A stretch of DNA of 29,989 bases from Bacteroidota bacterium (GCA_016866375.1 VGMK01000004.1:1-29989), one strand, 5' to 3'. Positions 16,725-24,959 are shown, counted from the first letter of the stretch. Translations and numbers: made by a program. The notes: generated by a model not told the origin, from the sequence alone.

Positions 16725-17914
16725 TTCTCGACTGCTTCAATTCCTGGTAAAATTTTTCCTTCAAAATATTCGAGCAAGGCACCACCGCCAGTACTGACAT
16801 GGCTTACTTTCTCTGATAGCCCAAATTTTTGAATAGCAGCAGCGCTGTCTCCTCCACCAATCAGGGTGAAGGCCCCACTAGAAGTTGCTTTTACAACAGC
16901 TTCTGCCACTGATTTTGTTCCAGAAGAGAATGCCTGCATCTCAAAGACACCCATAGGTCCATTCCACAAAACAGTTTGACTCTCACTTATTACTTTTGAA
17001 AAAGCAGCCTGAGAGGCAGGACCAATGTCTAAACCCATCCATTTATCCTCTATTGTTTTGCTATTACAGATCTTGAATACTGCGGTGGTAGAAAAAGCAT
17101 CTGCAACAATTGAATCGACGGGTAAGTGAATTTGAACACCTTTTTCTTTCGCTTTTTCTAGAATTTCTAGACATGTGGATAGTCGTTCATCTTCACATAA
17201 TGACGCTCCAATTGTGCCCCCTTGAGCTTTGAAAAAGGTATATGCCATCCCTCCACCAATAATGATGTGATCTGCTACATTTAATAAATTTTCTACGATA
17301 AGTACCTTATCGGAAACCTTAGCCCCTCCAACTATTGCAGTGAAAGGTCTTTTTGTTTCTTGCATAACTTTTTTAGCGCTTTCAATTTCAGCGGCCATGA
17401 GAAATCCAGCCATTTTATCATCAGGAAAAAAGCTTGCAATTTGAGTGGTTGATGCGTGTGCTCGATGTGCCGTGCCAAATGCATCATTTACATAACAATC
17501 ACCCAATTCACTTAACTTTCTTGCAAACTCTGTATCACCTCTAGTTTCCTCTTTGTAAAAACGCACATTTTCCAATAAAAGAACCTCCCCAGGTGATAAC
17601 TTTTCTGCTAAACTCTTTGCTTCATGACCGATACAATCTCCGGCGAATTTAACTTCCCTTCCAAGCACATTTTCGATTCCTTTTACGATATGCTTAAGCG
17701 AACTTTTATCTTCAGGACCTTCTTTTGGACGTCCTAAATGCGACATTAAAATCAAAGAACCTCCGTTTTCTAAAATATGCAAAAGAGTGGGAGCAGATGC
17801 TCGAATGCGTTTGTCATCAGTTATTTCGAAAGTTTCCTTATCCAGCGGTACATTAAAGTCCACACGTACGAGAACTTTTCTTCCAGAAAAAGAATAGGTG
17901 CTGAAATTTATCAT
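16721..17914 (-). CDS. pgk: Phosphoglycerate kinase
   Basis: The 397-aa enzyme moves phosphate from 1,3-bisphosphoglycerate to ADP, the step after GAPDH. The start is taken as the ATG at 17912-17914 (MINFSTYSFSGRKVLVRVDF); an in-frame TTG six codons earlier overlaps the promoter box and is unlikely. Substrate-binding RVDFNVPLD (17-25) and HLGRPK (59-64), GGAKVSDK in the hinge region, and C-terminal GGGDSAAA (353-360) and STGGGALLEYFEG are intact. Length is normal for bacteria. It converges on gap, and the two genes share four bases at their ends, including both stop codons, so no separate terminator fits between them. Confidence 0.96.
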   Translation of the reverse strand: MINFSTYSFSGRKVLVRVDFNVPLDKETFEITDDKRIRASAPTLLHILENGGSLILMSHLGRPKEGPEDKSSLKHIVKGIENVLGREVKFAGDCIGHEAKSLAEKLSPGEVLLLENVRFYKEETRGDTEFARKLSELGDCYVNDAFGTAHRAHASTTQIASFFPDDKMAGFLMAAEIESAKKVMQETKRPFTAIVGGAKVSDKVLIVENLLNVADHIIIGGGMAYTFFKAQGGTIGASLCEDERLSTCLEILEKAKEKGVQIHLPVDSIVADAFSTTAVFKICNSKTIEDKWMGLDIGPASQAAFSKVISESQTVLWNGPMGVFEMQAFSSGTKSVAEAVVKATSSGAFTLIGGGDSAAAIQKFGLSEKVSHVSTGGGALLEYFEGKILPGIEAVEN

Positions 17915-17929
17915 GAAAAATCTTTTTTG

Positions 17930-17937
17930 CAAAACTA
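17930..17937 (-). promoter_or_regulatory. Bacteroidota-type -7 promoter box of pgk
   Basis: TAGTTTTG on the minus strand matches TAnnTTTG exactly, with TTTT 19 bp upstream near the -33 position. It lies 15 nt before the chosen ATG, so the leader is about 10 nt. Confidence 0.6.
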
Positions 17938-18020
17938 AACATTCGTCTGGGAATTTAAAATTTTTGTAACACTGATGCTAATTTGAATTTATTTATGCAG
18001 TTTTGTGTAAATATAGAAAA

Positions 18021-20699
18021 ATGAAAAAAATTAGTTTCCTACTAACTTGCCTTATCGCGCTGTCGGCCTGTAAATCGGTAGATAATGTAAATCCCTCAGA
18101 TGAAATTGTAGATGAATTACCATTTAATCCAGAAGAGATGGATTTTTCTGAATATGAAGGGGATTTCGAAGTCCCCGAAACTTTTGAAAATGAAACGCCA
18201 ACGGTTAGGGCTATATATAACCCTTCTAGAACGCTTTGGGTAGACCTAGTTCATACAAAACTCGAAGTTTCTTTTGATTGGGGTAACTCAAAATTATTGG
18301 GAAAGGCCACCTTAACCATGAAGCCGCATTTTTACAATACCGACTCTGTTACCTTGGATGCTAAGGCAATGGATATAAATAGTGTGTCTTTGAATGGTAA
18401 AAAACTTCCATTTACCTATGACGATCAATTGCACCTTAGAATCAAATTGGATAAAGTGTACAAAAAGGACGAGAAATTTACTTTGTTGGTTGATTATGTG
18501 GCAAAACCTGAGGAGCGAGAAACAAATGGAAGTGCTGCCATTACTTCAGATAAAGGGCTTTATTTTATAAATCCAAAGGGAGAAGACAGTGATAAAATGC
18601 CACAAATTTGGACGCAAGGTGAAACGGAAGCGAACTCTGTTTGGTTTCCAACCATTGACGCTCCTAACGCCAAAACATCTCAAGAAATTTATATAACAGT
18701 AGAGGAGAAATTTTTAACACTGTCCAACGGAAAGTTAGTTTCATCCAAAAAAAATGGAAACGGAACGCGAACGGATTATTGGAAACAAGACTTACCGCAT
18801 GCACCTTACTTATTCATGCTGTTTGTAGGTGAATTTAAGGTTGTCAAAGATTTTTACACACGCCAAGACGGCTCAAAAATGGAAGTAAACTACTATGTAG
18901 AGCCGAAGTATGAAGGTGATGCACGTGCTATTTTTGGTGAAACACCTGCCATGATTAAGTTCTTTTCTCAAAAACTTGGAGTGGAATACCCTTGGGATAA
19001 ATACAGCCAGGTTGTGGTGAGAGATTATGTATCCGGTGCAATGGAGAATACGGGAGCTGTAATTTTTGGTGATTTTGTTTACAAGAATCAACGAGAACTT
19101 TTGGACGGAAACGATCAATCGACGATCGCACATGAACTTTTCCATCATTGGTTTGGAGATTTGGTAACGTGCGAATCTTGGGCGAATCTTCCGTTAAACG
19201 AATCGTTTGCCAATTATTCACAATACCTATGGGATGAATATCGCTATGGTCTAGATGAAGCAGATTACCAGGCTGAGCAAGAAGCTCAAGGATACTTTAA
19301 TTCGTCTTCTTTTCAAGGGTATCATAACCTAATTTGGTATGATCACAACGATAAAGAAGACATGTTTGATGGCCACTCTTACAACAAAGGAGGCAGAATT
19401 TTGCATATGCTTCGCAATCATTTAGGTGATGATGCATTTTTCAAAGGATTGAACAACTACCTTGTATCCAATAAATATAAGGCCGCTGAAGTTCACCACT
19501 TGCGTTTGGCCTTTGAAGAGGTGAGTGGACAAGATCTAAATTGGTTTTTCGATCAATGGTTTTTAGGTAAAGGACATCCCGTGATTTTTACGGAACAGTT
19601 CCTTGATAAAAATACTGTAACTCTTAAAGTTGTACAAAGACAAAACCTTAAAGAAAAGTTTCCAATTTACCGTATTCCAGTAGAGGTTGCCATTTGGGAT
19701 GATAACGGTAAGCGAATAGAAAAAGTATTACTAGACAGCCTTGAGCAAACGTTTTCATTTTCTTTCACTGGCCAATTAAAGAACATTTTGTTCGACCACC
19801 AGCAAATGTTACTGGGCAGGTTGTATGAGGATAAACCAATGGAGCAGTATGCCCATCAATTCAAGAATATGGACCGTTGGAAGGCAAAATTTGTTGCATT
19901 CAATCGTCTGAAAGGGAGTGCAAAATTGGCTGAAATTCTAGAATTAGCTTTGTCAGATAAATTTTGGCATATTCGCGAGTTGGCAGCTTCTCACATTGTA
20001 GAAAATCTGAAACAGGATCCGGAAGCAAAAGACTTGTCAGATAAATCAAAAAGTCTAATCGTAAAAATGGCAAGTGCTGATCCTAAATCATCAACCCGTT
20101 CAAAAGCATTGGAGGCAGCTGTATTTTTTGCAGATAATGATAAGATGGTGCCTTTATTGACAAATGCCATTAAATCGGACTCGTCTTATACAGTACAAAG
20201 TAATGCGATTTCATTACTCATTGACTTGGGAACAAGAATTGAAGCATTTAAAGAGGCAAGCAGTATTTTGGACGATTTAAAATTAACAAAAGATATAAAA
20301 GTTAAGTTAATGGTAGCTGAGGCCCTAAGTCAGTCCGGTGATGCCAAACATTATGAGTTTATTAGACAATTTGCAGAGGAAAAATTATCAAGCAAGGAGG
20401 CCTTTAGAACTTTCATAGCTTACATAGTTTTTGTTACAAATATGGAAGTTCAGGAGGACCGTTTCGAATGGATGGAGAGTTTGGTAAAATATACTGAAGA
20501 AAAAGCTCTGAATCCGCAGGGAGATATTGAAAATTATCTCTTTCGTATTGTTCAATATATCCAAGAGGTTGTTACAAATAAAATCGATCAATTTAACACA
20601 CGGATATCAGAGCAAGCCCAAGATTCACAAGCCCTTGAACAATTAAAACTCAAGTACGAAAATTTGTTGGATAGATTAAATCAAATACCAACGGAATAG
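18021..20699 (+). CDS. M1-family metallo-aminopeptidase lipoprotein
   Basis: From the ATG at 18021 the protein is 892 aa; a TTG six codons upstream would spoil the signal peptide. A lipobox LSAC (Cys17) is followed by a strikingly acidic linker, with 15 Asp/Glu between residues 21 and 58. The M1 N-terminal beta domain follows (about 60-265). The gluzincin core has the substrate motif GAMEN (339-343), zinc site H371-E372-x-x-H375 and third ligand E394 (NESFANY). The C-terminal half after about 620 is helical and HEAT-like. It should remove N-terminal residues from peptides outside the cytoplasm, and the acidic stretch after the lipid anchor suggests surface display. It ends 2 bp from the convergent SDR gene. 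Confidence 0.92.
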   Translation: MKKISFLLTCLIALSACKSVDNVNPSDEIVDELPFNPEEMDFSEYEGDFEVPETFENETPTVRAIYNPSRTLWVDLVHTKLEVSFDWGNSKLLGKATLTMKPHFYNTDSVTLDAKAMDINSVSLNGKKLPFTYDDQLHLRIKLDKVYKKDEKFTLLVDYVAKPEERETNGSAAITSDKGLYFINPKGEDSDKMPQIWTQGETEANSVWFPTIDAPNAKTSQEIYITVEEKFLTLSNGKLVSSKKNGNGTRTDYWKQDLPHAPYLFMLFVGEFKVVKDFYTRQDGSKMEVNYYVEPKYEGDARAIFGETPAMIKFFSQKLGVEYPWDKYSQVVVRDYVSGAMENTGAVIFGDFVYKNQRELLDGNDQSTIAHELFHHWFGDLVTCESWANLPLNESFANYSQYLWDEYRYGLDEADYQAEQEAQGYFNSSSFQGYHNLIWYDHNDKEDMFDGHSYNKGGRILHMLRNHLGDDAFFKGLNNYLVSNKYKAAEVHHLRLAFEEVSGQDLNWFFDQWFLGKGHPVIFTEQFLDKNTVTLKVVQRQNLKEKFPIYRIPVEVAIWDDNGKRIEKVLLDSLEQTFSFSFTGQLKNILFDHQQMLLGRLYEDKPMEQYAHQFKNMDRWKAKFVAFNRLKGSAKLAEILELALSDKFWHIRELAASHIVENLKQDPEAKDLSDKSKSLIVKMASADPKSSTRSKALEAAVFFADNDKMVPLLTNAIKSDSSYTVQSNAISLLIDLGTRIEAFKEASSILDDLKLTKDIKVKLMVAEALSQSGDAKHYEFIRQFAEEKLSSKEAFRTFIAYIVFVTNMEVQEDRFEWMESLVKYTEEKALNPQGDIENYLFRIVQYIQEVVTNKIDQFNTRISEQAQDSQALEQLKLKYENLLDRLNQIPTE

Positions 20700-20701
20700 T
20701 T

Positions 20702-21469
20702 TTATTTTTTCAATAAGTTAGTTGCAGAAGCTTGTGCTGTAGGCATAATCACTATGTCATTGATGGTAACATGTGCTGGTCGGGAACAAACATAAGATAC
20801 AGCGTCGGCTACGTCCTCCGCGTAGAGCGGAATATATCCCTGATAAATACTTTTTGCTGCTTGCGTATCTCCTTTAAAGCGTACCGTTGAAAATTCTGTA
20901 TCTGCGGCACCGGGTGCTATGTTCGTTACCTTTATACCATAAGGTAATAAGTCAATGCGCATTGCTCGCGAAAGTGCATCCACTGCGTGTTTGCTCGCGC
21001 AATAAACATTCCCCCCCGGATACACCTCTTTTCCTGCAATACTCGCAATATTCACAATTTGACTATTCGGGTGATTTTTTAAATAAGGGATGACAGCTTT
21101 ACTGACATAAAGCAGACCTTTCACGTTCGTATCTATCATTCTATCCCAATCTTCAGATATTCCCACATCAATTGGACCACGGCCTACCGCTAGTCCTGCA
21201 TTGTTTATTAAGATATTAATTCCGCAGGTCACTTGCGATGGAAGCTTACACAATGCATTCTCGACCTCCCCCTCATTTCGAACATCAAAACAAGAAATGA
21301 CGCATTCAACATTTGAATGCAGCGCTCCAAGTTCTCGCTGTAGTGATTCCAATCGATCTTGCCTCCTACCTGTTACGATGATATTTCTCCCTGTAGCAGC
21401 AAACTTTCTTGCAATGGCCTCTCCAAATCCGGACGTTGCTCCAGTTATTAAAGTATATGTTTGATTCAT
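20702..21469 (-). CDS. Short-chain dehydrogenase/reductase (classical SDR, YdfG-like)
   Basis: The 255-aa protein is a classical SDR: cofactor loop TGATSGFG (9-16), structural NNAG (89-92), catalytic S143, and Y156-x-x-x-K160 in VYCASKH. The TGRR motif after the second strand (33-36) favours NADP(H). Its closest general resemblance is to YdfG-type 3-hydroxy acid/serine dehydrogenases, but substrate cannot be read from the sequence. It is single, convergent with the M1 peptidase gene and divergent from htpG, so context gives no pathway. Confidence 0.88.
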   Translation of the reverse strand: MNQTYTLITGATSGFGEAIARKFAATGRNIIVTGRRQDRLESLQRELGALHSNVECVISCFDVRNEGEVENALCKLPSQVTCGINILINNAGLAVGRGPIDVGISEDWDRMIDTNVKGLLYVSKAVIPYLKNHPNSQIVNIASIAGKEVYPGGNVYCASKHAVDALSRAMRIDLLPYGIKVTNIAPGAADTEFSTVRFKGDTQAAKSIYQGYIPLYAEDVADAVSYVCSRPAHVTINDIVIMPTAQASATNLLKK

Positions 21470-21536
21470 GCCTGTTTGTATTAGGATAAATTTAGCTTAC
21501 CTTATTCGAATGCTAACAATATTGAACTTAAATGAT

Positions 21537-21571
21537 TTTCGGTAATTGATAATTATCTCCAAGTTCCGAAA
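21537..21571. promoter_or_regulatory. Nested inverted repeats in the SDR-htpG intergenic region
   Basis: A perfect 10-bp palindrome GATAATTATC (21548-21557) lies between inverted TTTCGG (21537-21542) and CCGAAA (21566-21571). The spacer is shared by the divergent SDR and htpG genes, so it could be an operator or a cruciform-prone site. No known binding motif was recognised. Confidence 0.3.
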
Positions 21572-21679
21572 CACTGTTAAAATACAATTCATTTATTCAT
21601 TTTGTTTCAACATGACCGCTTCCTGAACACTTTATTGTATATTAAAGGCAAAGTACGACAACTTGTCAGTAATTTCCTA

Positions 21680-21698
21680 ATGGCATAAGGATTGCCAT
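21680..21698. promoter_or_regulatory. Inverted repeat just upstream of htpG
   Basis: ATGGCA (21680-21685), a 7-bp spacer and TGCCAT (21693-21698) form a perfect dyad 22 bp before the htpG ATG. It could be a protein operator or a short hairpin in the leader. It does not match the CIRCE heat-shock element. Confidence 0.38.
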
Positions 21699-21720
21699 AG
21701 AATTGGCTAAAAAAAGAATT

Positions 21721-23613
21721 ATGAAAACCGGACAAATTAATGTTCAAACGGAAAATATTTTTCCAATTATCAAAAAATTTCTTTATTCAGATCATGAGAT
21801 TTTTCTCCGCGAACTCATCTCGAATGCTGTCGATGCCTCTCAAAAGTTGAAGGTTTTACTTTCTCAGGGTGAATTTAAAGGAGAAGTGGGTGAATTAAAA
21901 GTAGAGGTCATTCTTGACGAAAAAAAGAAAACGCTCACGATTAGAGATAATGGTATTGGCATGACCGCGGATGAAATTGATAAGTACATAAATCAAATTG
22001 CATTCAGTGGAGCCGAGGAGTTTGTGCAACAATATAAAGGTAAAGACGGCGCAGATCAGATCATTGGGCATTTTGGTTTAGGGTTTTATTCTGCTTTCAT
22101 GGTTGCAGAAAAAGTCCAAATACAAACGCTCTCTCGGCATGTGGGAGCAGAGGCCGTGCAATGGGAGAGTAATGGTTCGCCAGACTACACCATTGAGGAA
22201 ATAACCAAAGATTTTCGCGGAACAGATATTGTTTTATTTATCTCAAAAGAGTCTAAAGAATTTCTTGATAAAAGTAGAATCCAAGGCATCTTGGATAAAT
22301 ATTGCAAGTTTTTACCCATTCCTGTCGTATTTGGAACTAAAACAGAGTACATTGATTCTCCAGATGGTGAAAAAGATGACAAAGGAAATATTAAACGTGT
22401 GGCAATTGAGGTTCCAAATCAAGTCAACAATACGAACCCGGCATGGACCAAAGCTCCAGCTGATTTAAAAGATGAAGACTACGATGGATTTTATCGCGAG
22501 TTATATCCCATGACTTTTGATAAACCCATGTTTCACATCCATCTAAATGTAGATTATCCTTTTAATTTGACAGGGATCCTTTATTTTCCAAAATTGAAGG
22601 AGAACATCGAGGTTCAACGAAATAAAATTAATTTATATTCTAATCAAGTTTTTATAACAGATAGTGTAGGAGAAATTGTTCCTGAATTTCTGACCTTACT
22701 GCATGGTGTTATCGATTCTCCAGATATACCACTGAACGTGTCGCGTTCCTATTTGCAGGCAGATGGAAACGTGAAAAAAATATCTGCGCACATTACAAAA
22801 AAAGTAGCAGATAAACTTGCTGAAATGTTCAAAAAAGATCGAGGTGATTTCGAGTCAAAATGGCAAGACCTACAAATTTTCGTGCAATACGGCATGTTAT
22901 CGGAAGAGAAATTTGCAGAAAAAGCAAAGAGTTTCGCTTTGCTAAAAAGCATAAATGGAAAATATTACACCTTAGAGGAGTACAAAGATGCAATAAAAGC
23001 CCTTCAAACAGACAAAGAGGGAAACATGGTAATATTGTATTGTAACAAAGTTGATGAGCATTTTGCTCAGGTAAAGAATGCAAAGGAAAGAGGCTACGAT
23101 GTAGTCGAATTGGATGGTCCTTTAGCCCCTCATTGGATTGGAAAATTAGAGCAGGACAATGATAAACTTAAATTTGTACGAATCGATTCCGATTCCATCG
23201 ACAAGTTAATTCGAAAAGAGGGGGATTTACCTTCAAAACTGTCAAAAGAAGAGGAAGATAAATTGAAAATCACTTTTGAGGCGGTAGTGAATAAAGAAAA
23301 GTATACAGTACAGTTTGACAGCATGTCAGAATCTGATTCTCCGGTTATAATTACACAACCAGAGTTTATTCGAAGAATGATAGAGCAACAGCGACTTGGC
23401 GGTGGTAATAGCTTCTACGGGGCATTTCCCGAGATGTATAATGTAGTGGTGAATACAAATCATCCCAAGATCATTAAATTGCTAGAAAAAGAGGATTCAA
23501 TTCGGGAACAGCAGGTGAAGTATTTAACAGACCTAGCATTCCTATCAAATGGACTTTTAAAAGGAGAGGCGCTTCATGAGTTTATTGAACGGAGTGTTGA
23601 TCAGATTGGATAA
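21721..23613 (+). CDS. htpG: Molecular chaperone HtpG (bacterial Hsp90)
   Basis: The 630-aa dimeric ATPase helps late protein folding and remodelling in the cytoplasm. The ATG at 21721 gives the standard MKTGQINVQTEN start; a TTG six codons earlier is the longer alternative. The N-terminal GHKL ATPase domain (about 1-220) has E31-x-x-x-N35-x-x-D38A, DNGIGM (74-79) and GHFGLGFYSAF (114-124). The middle domain contains the SRSYLQADG loop with the catalytic Arg, and the C-terminal third is the dimerisation region. Length is normal and nothing essential is missing. A strong intrinsic terminator begins 16 bp after the stop, then a J-domain gene follows. Confidence 0.96.
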   Translation: MKTGQINVQTENIFPIIKKFLYSDHEIFLRELISNAVDASQKLKVLLSQGEFKGEVGELKVEVILDEKKKTLTIRDNGIGMTADEIDKYINQIAFSGAEEFVQQYKGKDGADQIIGHFGLGFYSAFMVAEKVQIQTLSRHVGAEAVQWESNGSPDYTIEEITKDFRGTDIVLFISKESKEFLDKSRIQGILDKYCKFLPIPVVFGTKTEYIDSPDGEKDDKGNIKRVAIEVPNQVNNTNPAWTKAPADLKDEDYDGFYRELYPMTFDKPMFHIHLNVDYPFNLTGILYFPKLKENIEVQRNKINLYSNQVFITDSVGEIVPEFLTLLHGVIDSPDIPLNVSRSYLQADGNVKKISAHITKKVADKLAEMFKKDRGDFESKWQDLQIFVQYGMLSEEKFAEKAKSFALLKSINGKYYTLEEYKDAIKALQTDKEGNMVILYCNKVDEHFAQVKNAKERGYDVVELDGPLAPHWIGKLEQDNDKLKFVRIDSDSIDKLIRKEGDLPSKLSKEEEDKLKITFEAVVNKEKYTVQFDSMSESDSPVIITQPEFIRRMIEQQRLGGGNSFYGAFPEMYNVVVNTNHPKIIKLLEKEDSIREQQVKYLTDLAFLSNGLLKGEALHEFIERSVDQIG

Positions 23614-23628
23614 TTATTAAATTTGTAA

Positions 23629-23649
23629 GGGGTCATTGACCCCTTTTTT
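23629..23649 (+). terminator. Intrinsic terminator of htpG
   Basis: GGGGTC (23629-23634) and GACCCC (23638-23643) pair around a 3-nt loop and are followed by six T. This is a textbook rho-independent terminator 16 bp after the htpG stop. Confidence 0.86.
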
Positions 23650-23662
23650 AATACGTTGTATT

Positions 23663-24430
23663 TTGTTTAAATGGATTCTTGGCATTGGTGCCTATTTACT
23701 GACGAGAAGGATTCTTTTTGGGTTTCTCGGTTTTATCGTCGGTTCCTTCATTGATTCAATTATAGATACTGACCGCACGCGTCAGCGGTACGGGAGATCT
23801 GGAGGAATAGGTTCAGACCCCTTTGATTATTACCGACGACAATCATCCAGGTATGATTTCCAGACCATGTTAATGGCGCTTTCGGCAGCAGTCATGAAAG
23901 CAGATGGAAAAGTGTTAAAAATTGAATTGAATTATGTCAAACAATTTTTTAGCATGCAATTTGGCAATCATTTCAGAGCTGAGCACCTTCAGATTTTGAA
24001 AGATTTCCTCTCTGCTGACATGATTCCATTACAGGAGATTTGCAGTGATATAAAATCAAGACTTCCCTATGAGCCGAGGGTTCAGCTACTACATTACCTA
24101 TTTCATGTGGCAAAGTCCGACGGAGATGTTGCCACGAGTGAGTTGAATACCATCAATCGAATCTCTAATATGCTCGGTGTTTCTGCTACTGATTTTGAGA
24201 GCATTAAAAATATGTTTTACCGCAATGTGGATTCCGATTACAAGATTTTAGGAGTTGAGGCATCGGCCAGTGACGAAGAGGTAAAAAAAGCATACAGAAA
24301 AATGGCTATTTCGTTTCACCCTGACAAAGTAGCACAATTGGGCGACGAACATCAAAAGGCTGCTAAAGAGAAATTTCAACAGATTCAGGACGCCTACGAA
24401 GCGATAAAAAAAAGAAGAGGATTCAAGTAA
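23663..24430 (+). CDS. TerB-like and J-domain membrane co-chaperone (DjlA-like)
   Basis: The likely product is 255 aa from a TTG at 23663. A TTG 27 bp upstream lies inside the htpG terminator, and the nearby ATG (23671) is out of frame. The N-terminus is a glycine/phenylalanine-rich hydrophobic segment (about 4-30), as in DjlA-type anchors. A TerB-like helical domain (about 60-185, with AVMKADGKVLKIEL and a second AKSDGDVATSEL repeat) carries acidic metal-binding-type loops. The C-terminal J domain (192-255) has the HPD motif at 219-221 that stimulates DnaK ATPase. It probably recruits Hsp70 at the inner membrane. Its position behind htpG may be functional, although the terminator separates the transcripts. 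Confidence 0.86.
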   Translation: MFKWILGIGAYLLTRRILFGFLGFIVGSFIDSIIDTDRTRQRYGRSGGIGSDPFDYYRRQSSRYDFQTMLMALSAAVMKADGKVLKIELNYVKQFFSMQFGNHFRAEHLQILKDFLSADMIPLQEICSDIKSRLPYEPRVQLLHYLFHVAKSDGDVATSELNTINRISNMLGVSATDFESIKNMFYRNVDSDYKILGVEASASDEEVKKAYRKMAISFHPDKVAQLGDEHQKAAKEKFQQIQDAYEAIKKRRGFK

Positions 24431-24469
24431 TTTCTTCTGCTTTTCCTTTTGTAAAATAAATAAGTTTAT

Positions 24470-24477
24470 TACTTTTG
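24470..24477 (+). promoter_or_regulatory. Promoter of the tRNA cluster
   Basis: TACTTTTG matches TAnnTTTG exactly and a perfect TTTG -33 element lies at 24448-24451 with an 18-bp spacer. Transcription would start about 14 nt before tRNA-Ser. It is the best-formed promoter in the window. Confidence 0.76.
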
Positions 24478-24497
24478 CCGTCCGTTCGTCGAACACA

Positions 24498-24584
<87 letters not shown>

Positions 24585-24655
24585 CAATAAAAATGAAGGT
24601 GAAGGGATGAGAAGCCGCAGGGTTCGACCCGCAGAGAAACAGAGCATTGTATTTA

Positions 24656-24678
24656 ATTTTCGAATTATACTCGAAAAT
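24656..24678 (+). other. Perfect 8-bp hairpin in the tRNA-Ser/tRNA-Pro spacer
   Basis: ATTTTCGA (24656-24663) and TCGAAAAT (24671-24678) pair around a 7-nt loop. It has no T tract and lies about 20 bp upstream of a terminator-like hairpin. It may be part of a processed spacer RNA or a processing signal. Confidence 0.4.
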
Positions 24679-24696
24679 TAGTCGAAGTACCAAAAG

Positions 24697-24720
24697 AAAA
24701 TCAGAAGCGTCTGATTTTTT
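24697..24720 (+). terminator. T-tailed hairpin between tRNA-Ser and tRNA-Pro
   Basis: AAAATCAGA (24697-24705) pairs with TCTGATTTT (24710-24718) around an AGCG loop, and the T run continues to 24720. The A-rich side also pairs with the T tract. It resembles an intrinsic terminator, yet no promoter is visible between it and tRNA-Pro. Confidence 0.6.
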
Positions 24721-24734
24721 CAAACAATTAAGTT

Positions 24735-24809
24735 CGGGGCGTAGCGTAGTCCGGTCATCGCGCCTGGTTTGGGACCAGGAGGTCGCAGGTTCGAATCCTG
24801 CCGCCCCGA
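24735..24809 (+). tRNA. tRNA-Pro (anticodon TGG)
   Basis: The 75-nt tRNA has acceptor arms CGGGGCG and CGCCCCG with discriminator A. Its anticodon arm CCTGG-TTTGGGA-CCAGG gives anticodon TGG, and its T arm is GCAGG-TTCGAAT-CCTGC. CCA is not encoded. Confidence 0.96.
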
Positions 24810-24812
24810 CAA

Positions 24813-24839
24813 GGGGGATGAGCAGTCATCCCCCTTTTT
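24813..24839 (+). terminator. Strong T-tailed hairpin between tRNA-Pro and tRNA-Arg
   Basis: GGGGGATG (24813-24820) pairs perfectly with CATCCCCC (24827-24834) around a 6-nt loop, followed by five T. It ends only 9 nt before tRNA-Arg, leaving no room for a separate promoter there. Confidence 0.8.
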
Positions 24840-24848
24840 AATTTATAA

Positions 24849-24922
24849 GGTCCCGTAGCTCAGCTGGATAGAGCAACTGCCTTCTAAGCAGTAGGTCTTT
24901 GGTTCGAATCCAAACGGGATCA
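24849..24922 (+). tRNA. tRNA-Arg (anticodon TCT)
   Basis: The 74-nt tRNA has acceptor arms GGTCCCG and CGGGATC (one G-U pair) and discriminator A. Its D arm is GCTC...GAGC. The anticodon arm ACTGC-CTTCTAA-GCAGT gives TCT, reading AGA/AGG, and the T arm is TTTGG-TTCGAAT-CCAAA. CCA is not encoded. Confidence 0.96.
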
Positions 24923-24926
24923 CTTG

Positions 24927-24959
24927 AAGCGCCTTACAGAAATGTGGGGCGTTTTTTTT
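24927..24959 (+). terminator. Intrinsic terminator after tRNA-Arg
   Basis: A 9-bp stem from CGCCTTACA (24930-24938) with TGTGGGGCG (24943-24951), including two G-U pairs, is closed by a GAAA tetraloop and followed by eight T. It ends the tRNA cluster 15 bp before the convergent purM stop codon. Confidence 0.82.

Noticed and set aside
21470..21720. CIRCE heat-shock element upstream of htpG
   Set aside because: The required TTAGCACTC-N9-GAGTGCTAA pattern is absent; only unrelated dyads are found.
24615..24632. tRNA attachment site of an integrated element
   Set aside because: The T-arm-like echo is only about 30 bp from tRNA-Ser, is imperfect, and no integrase or mobile gene is present.
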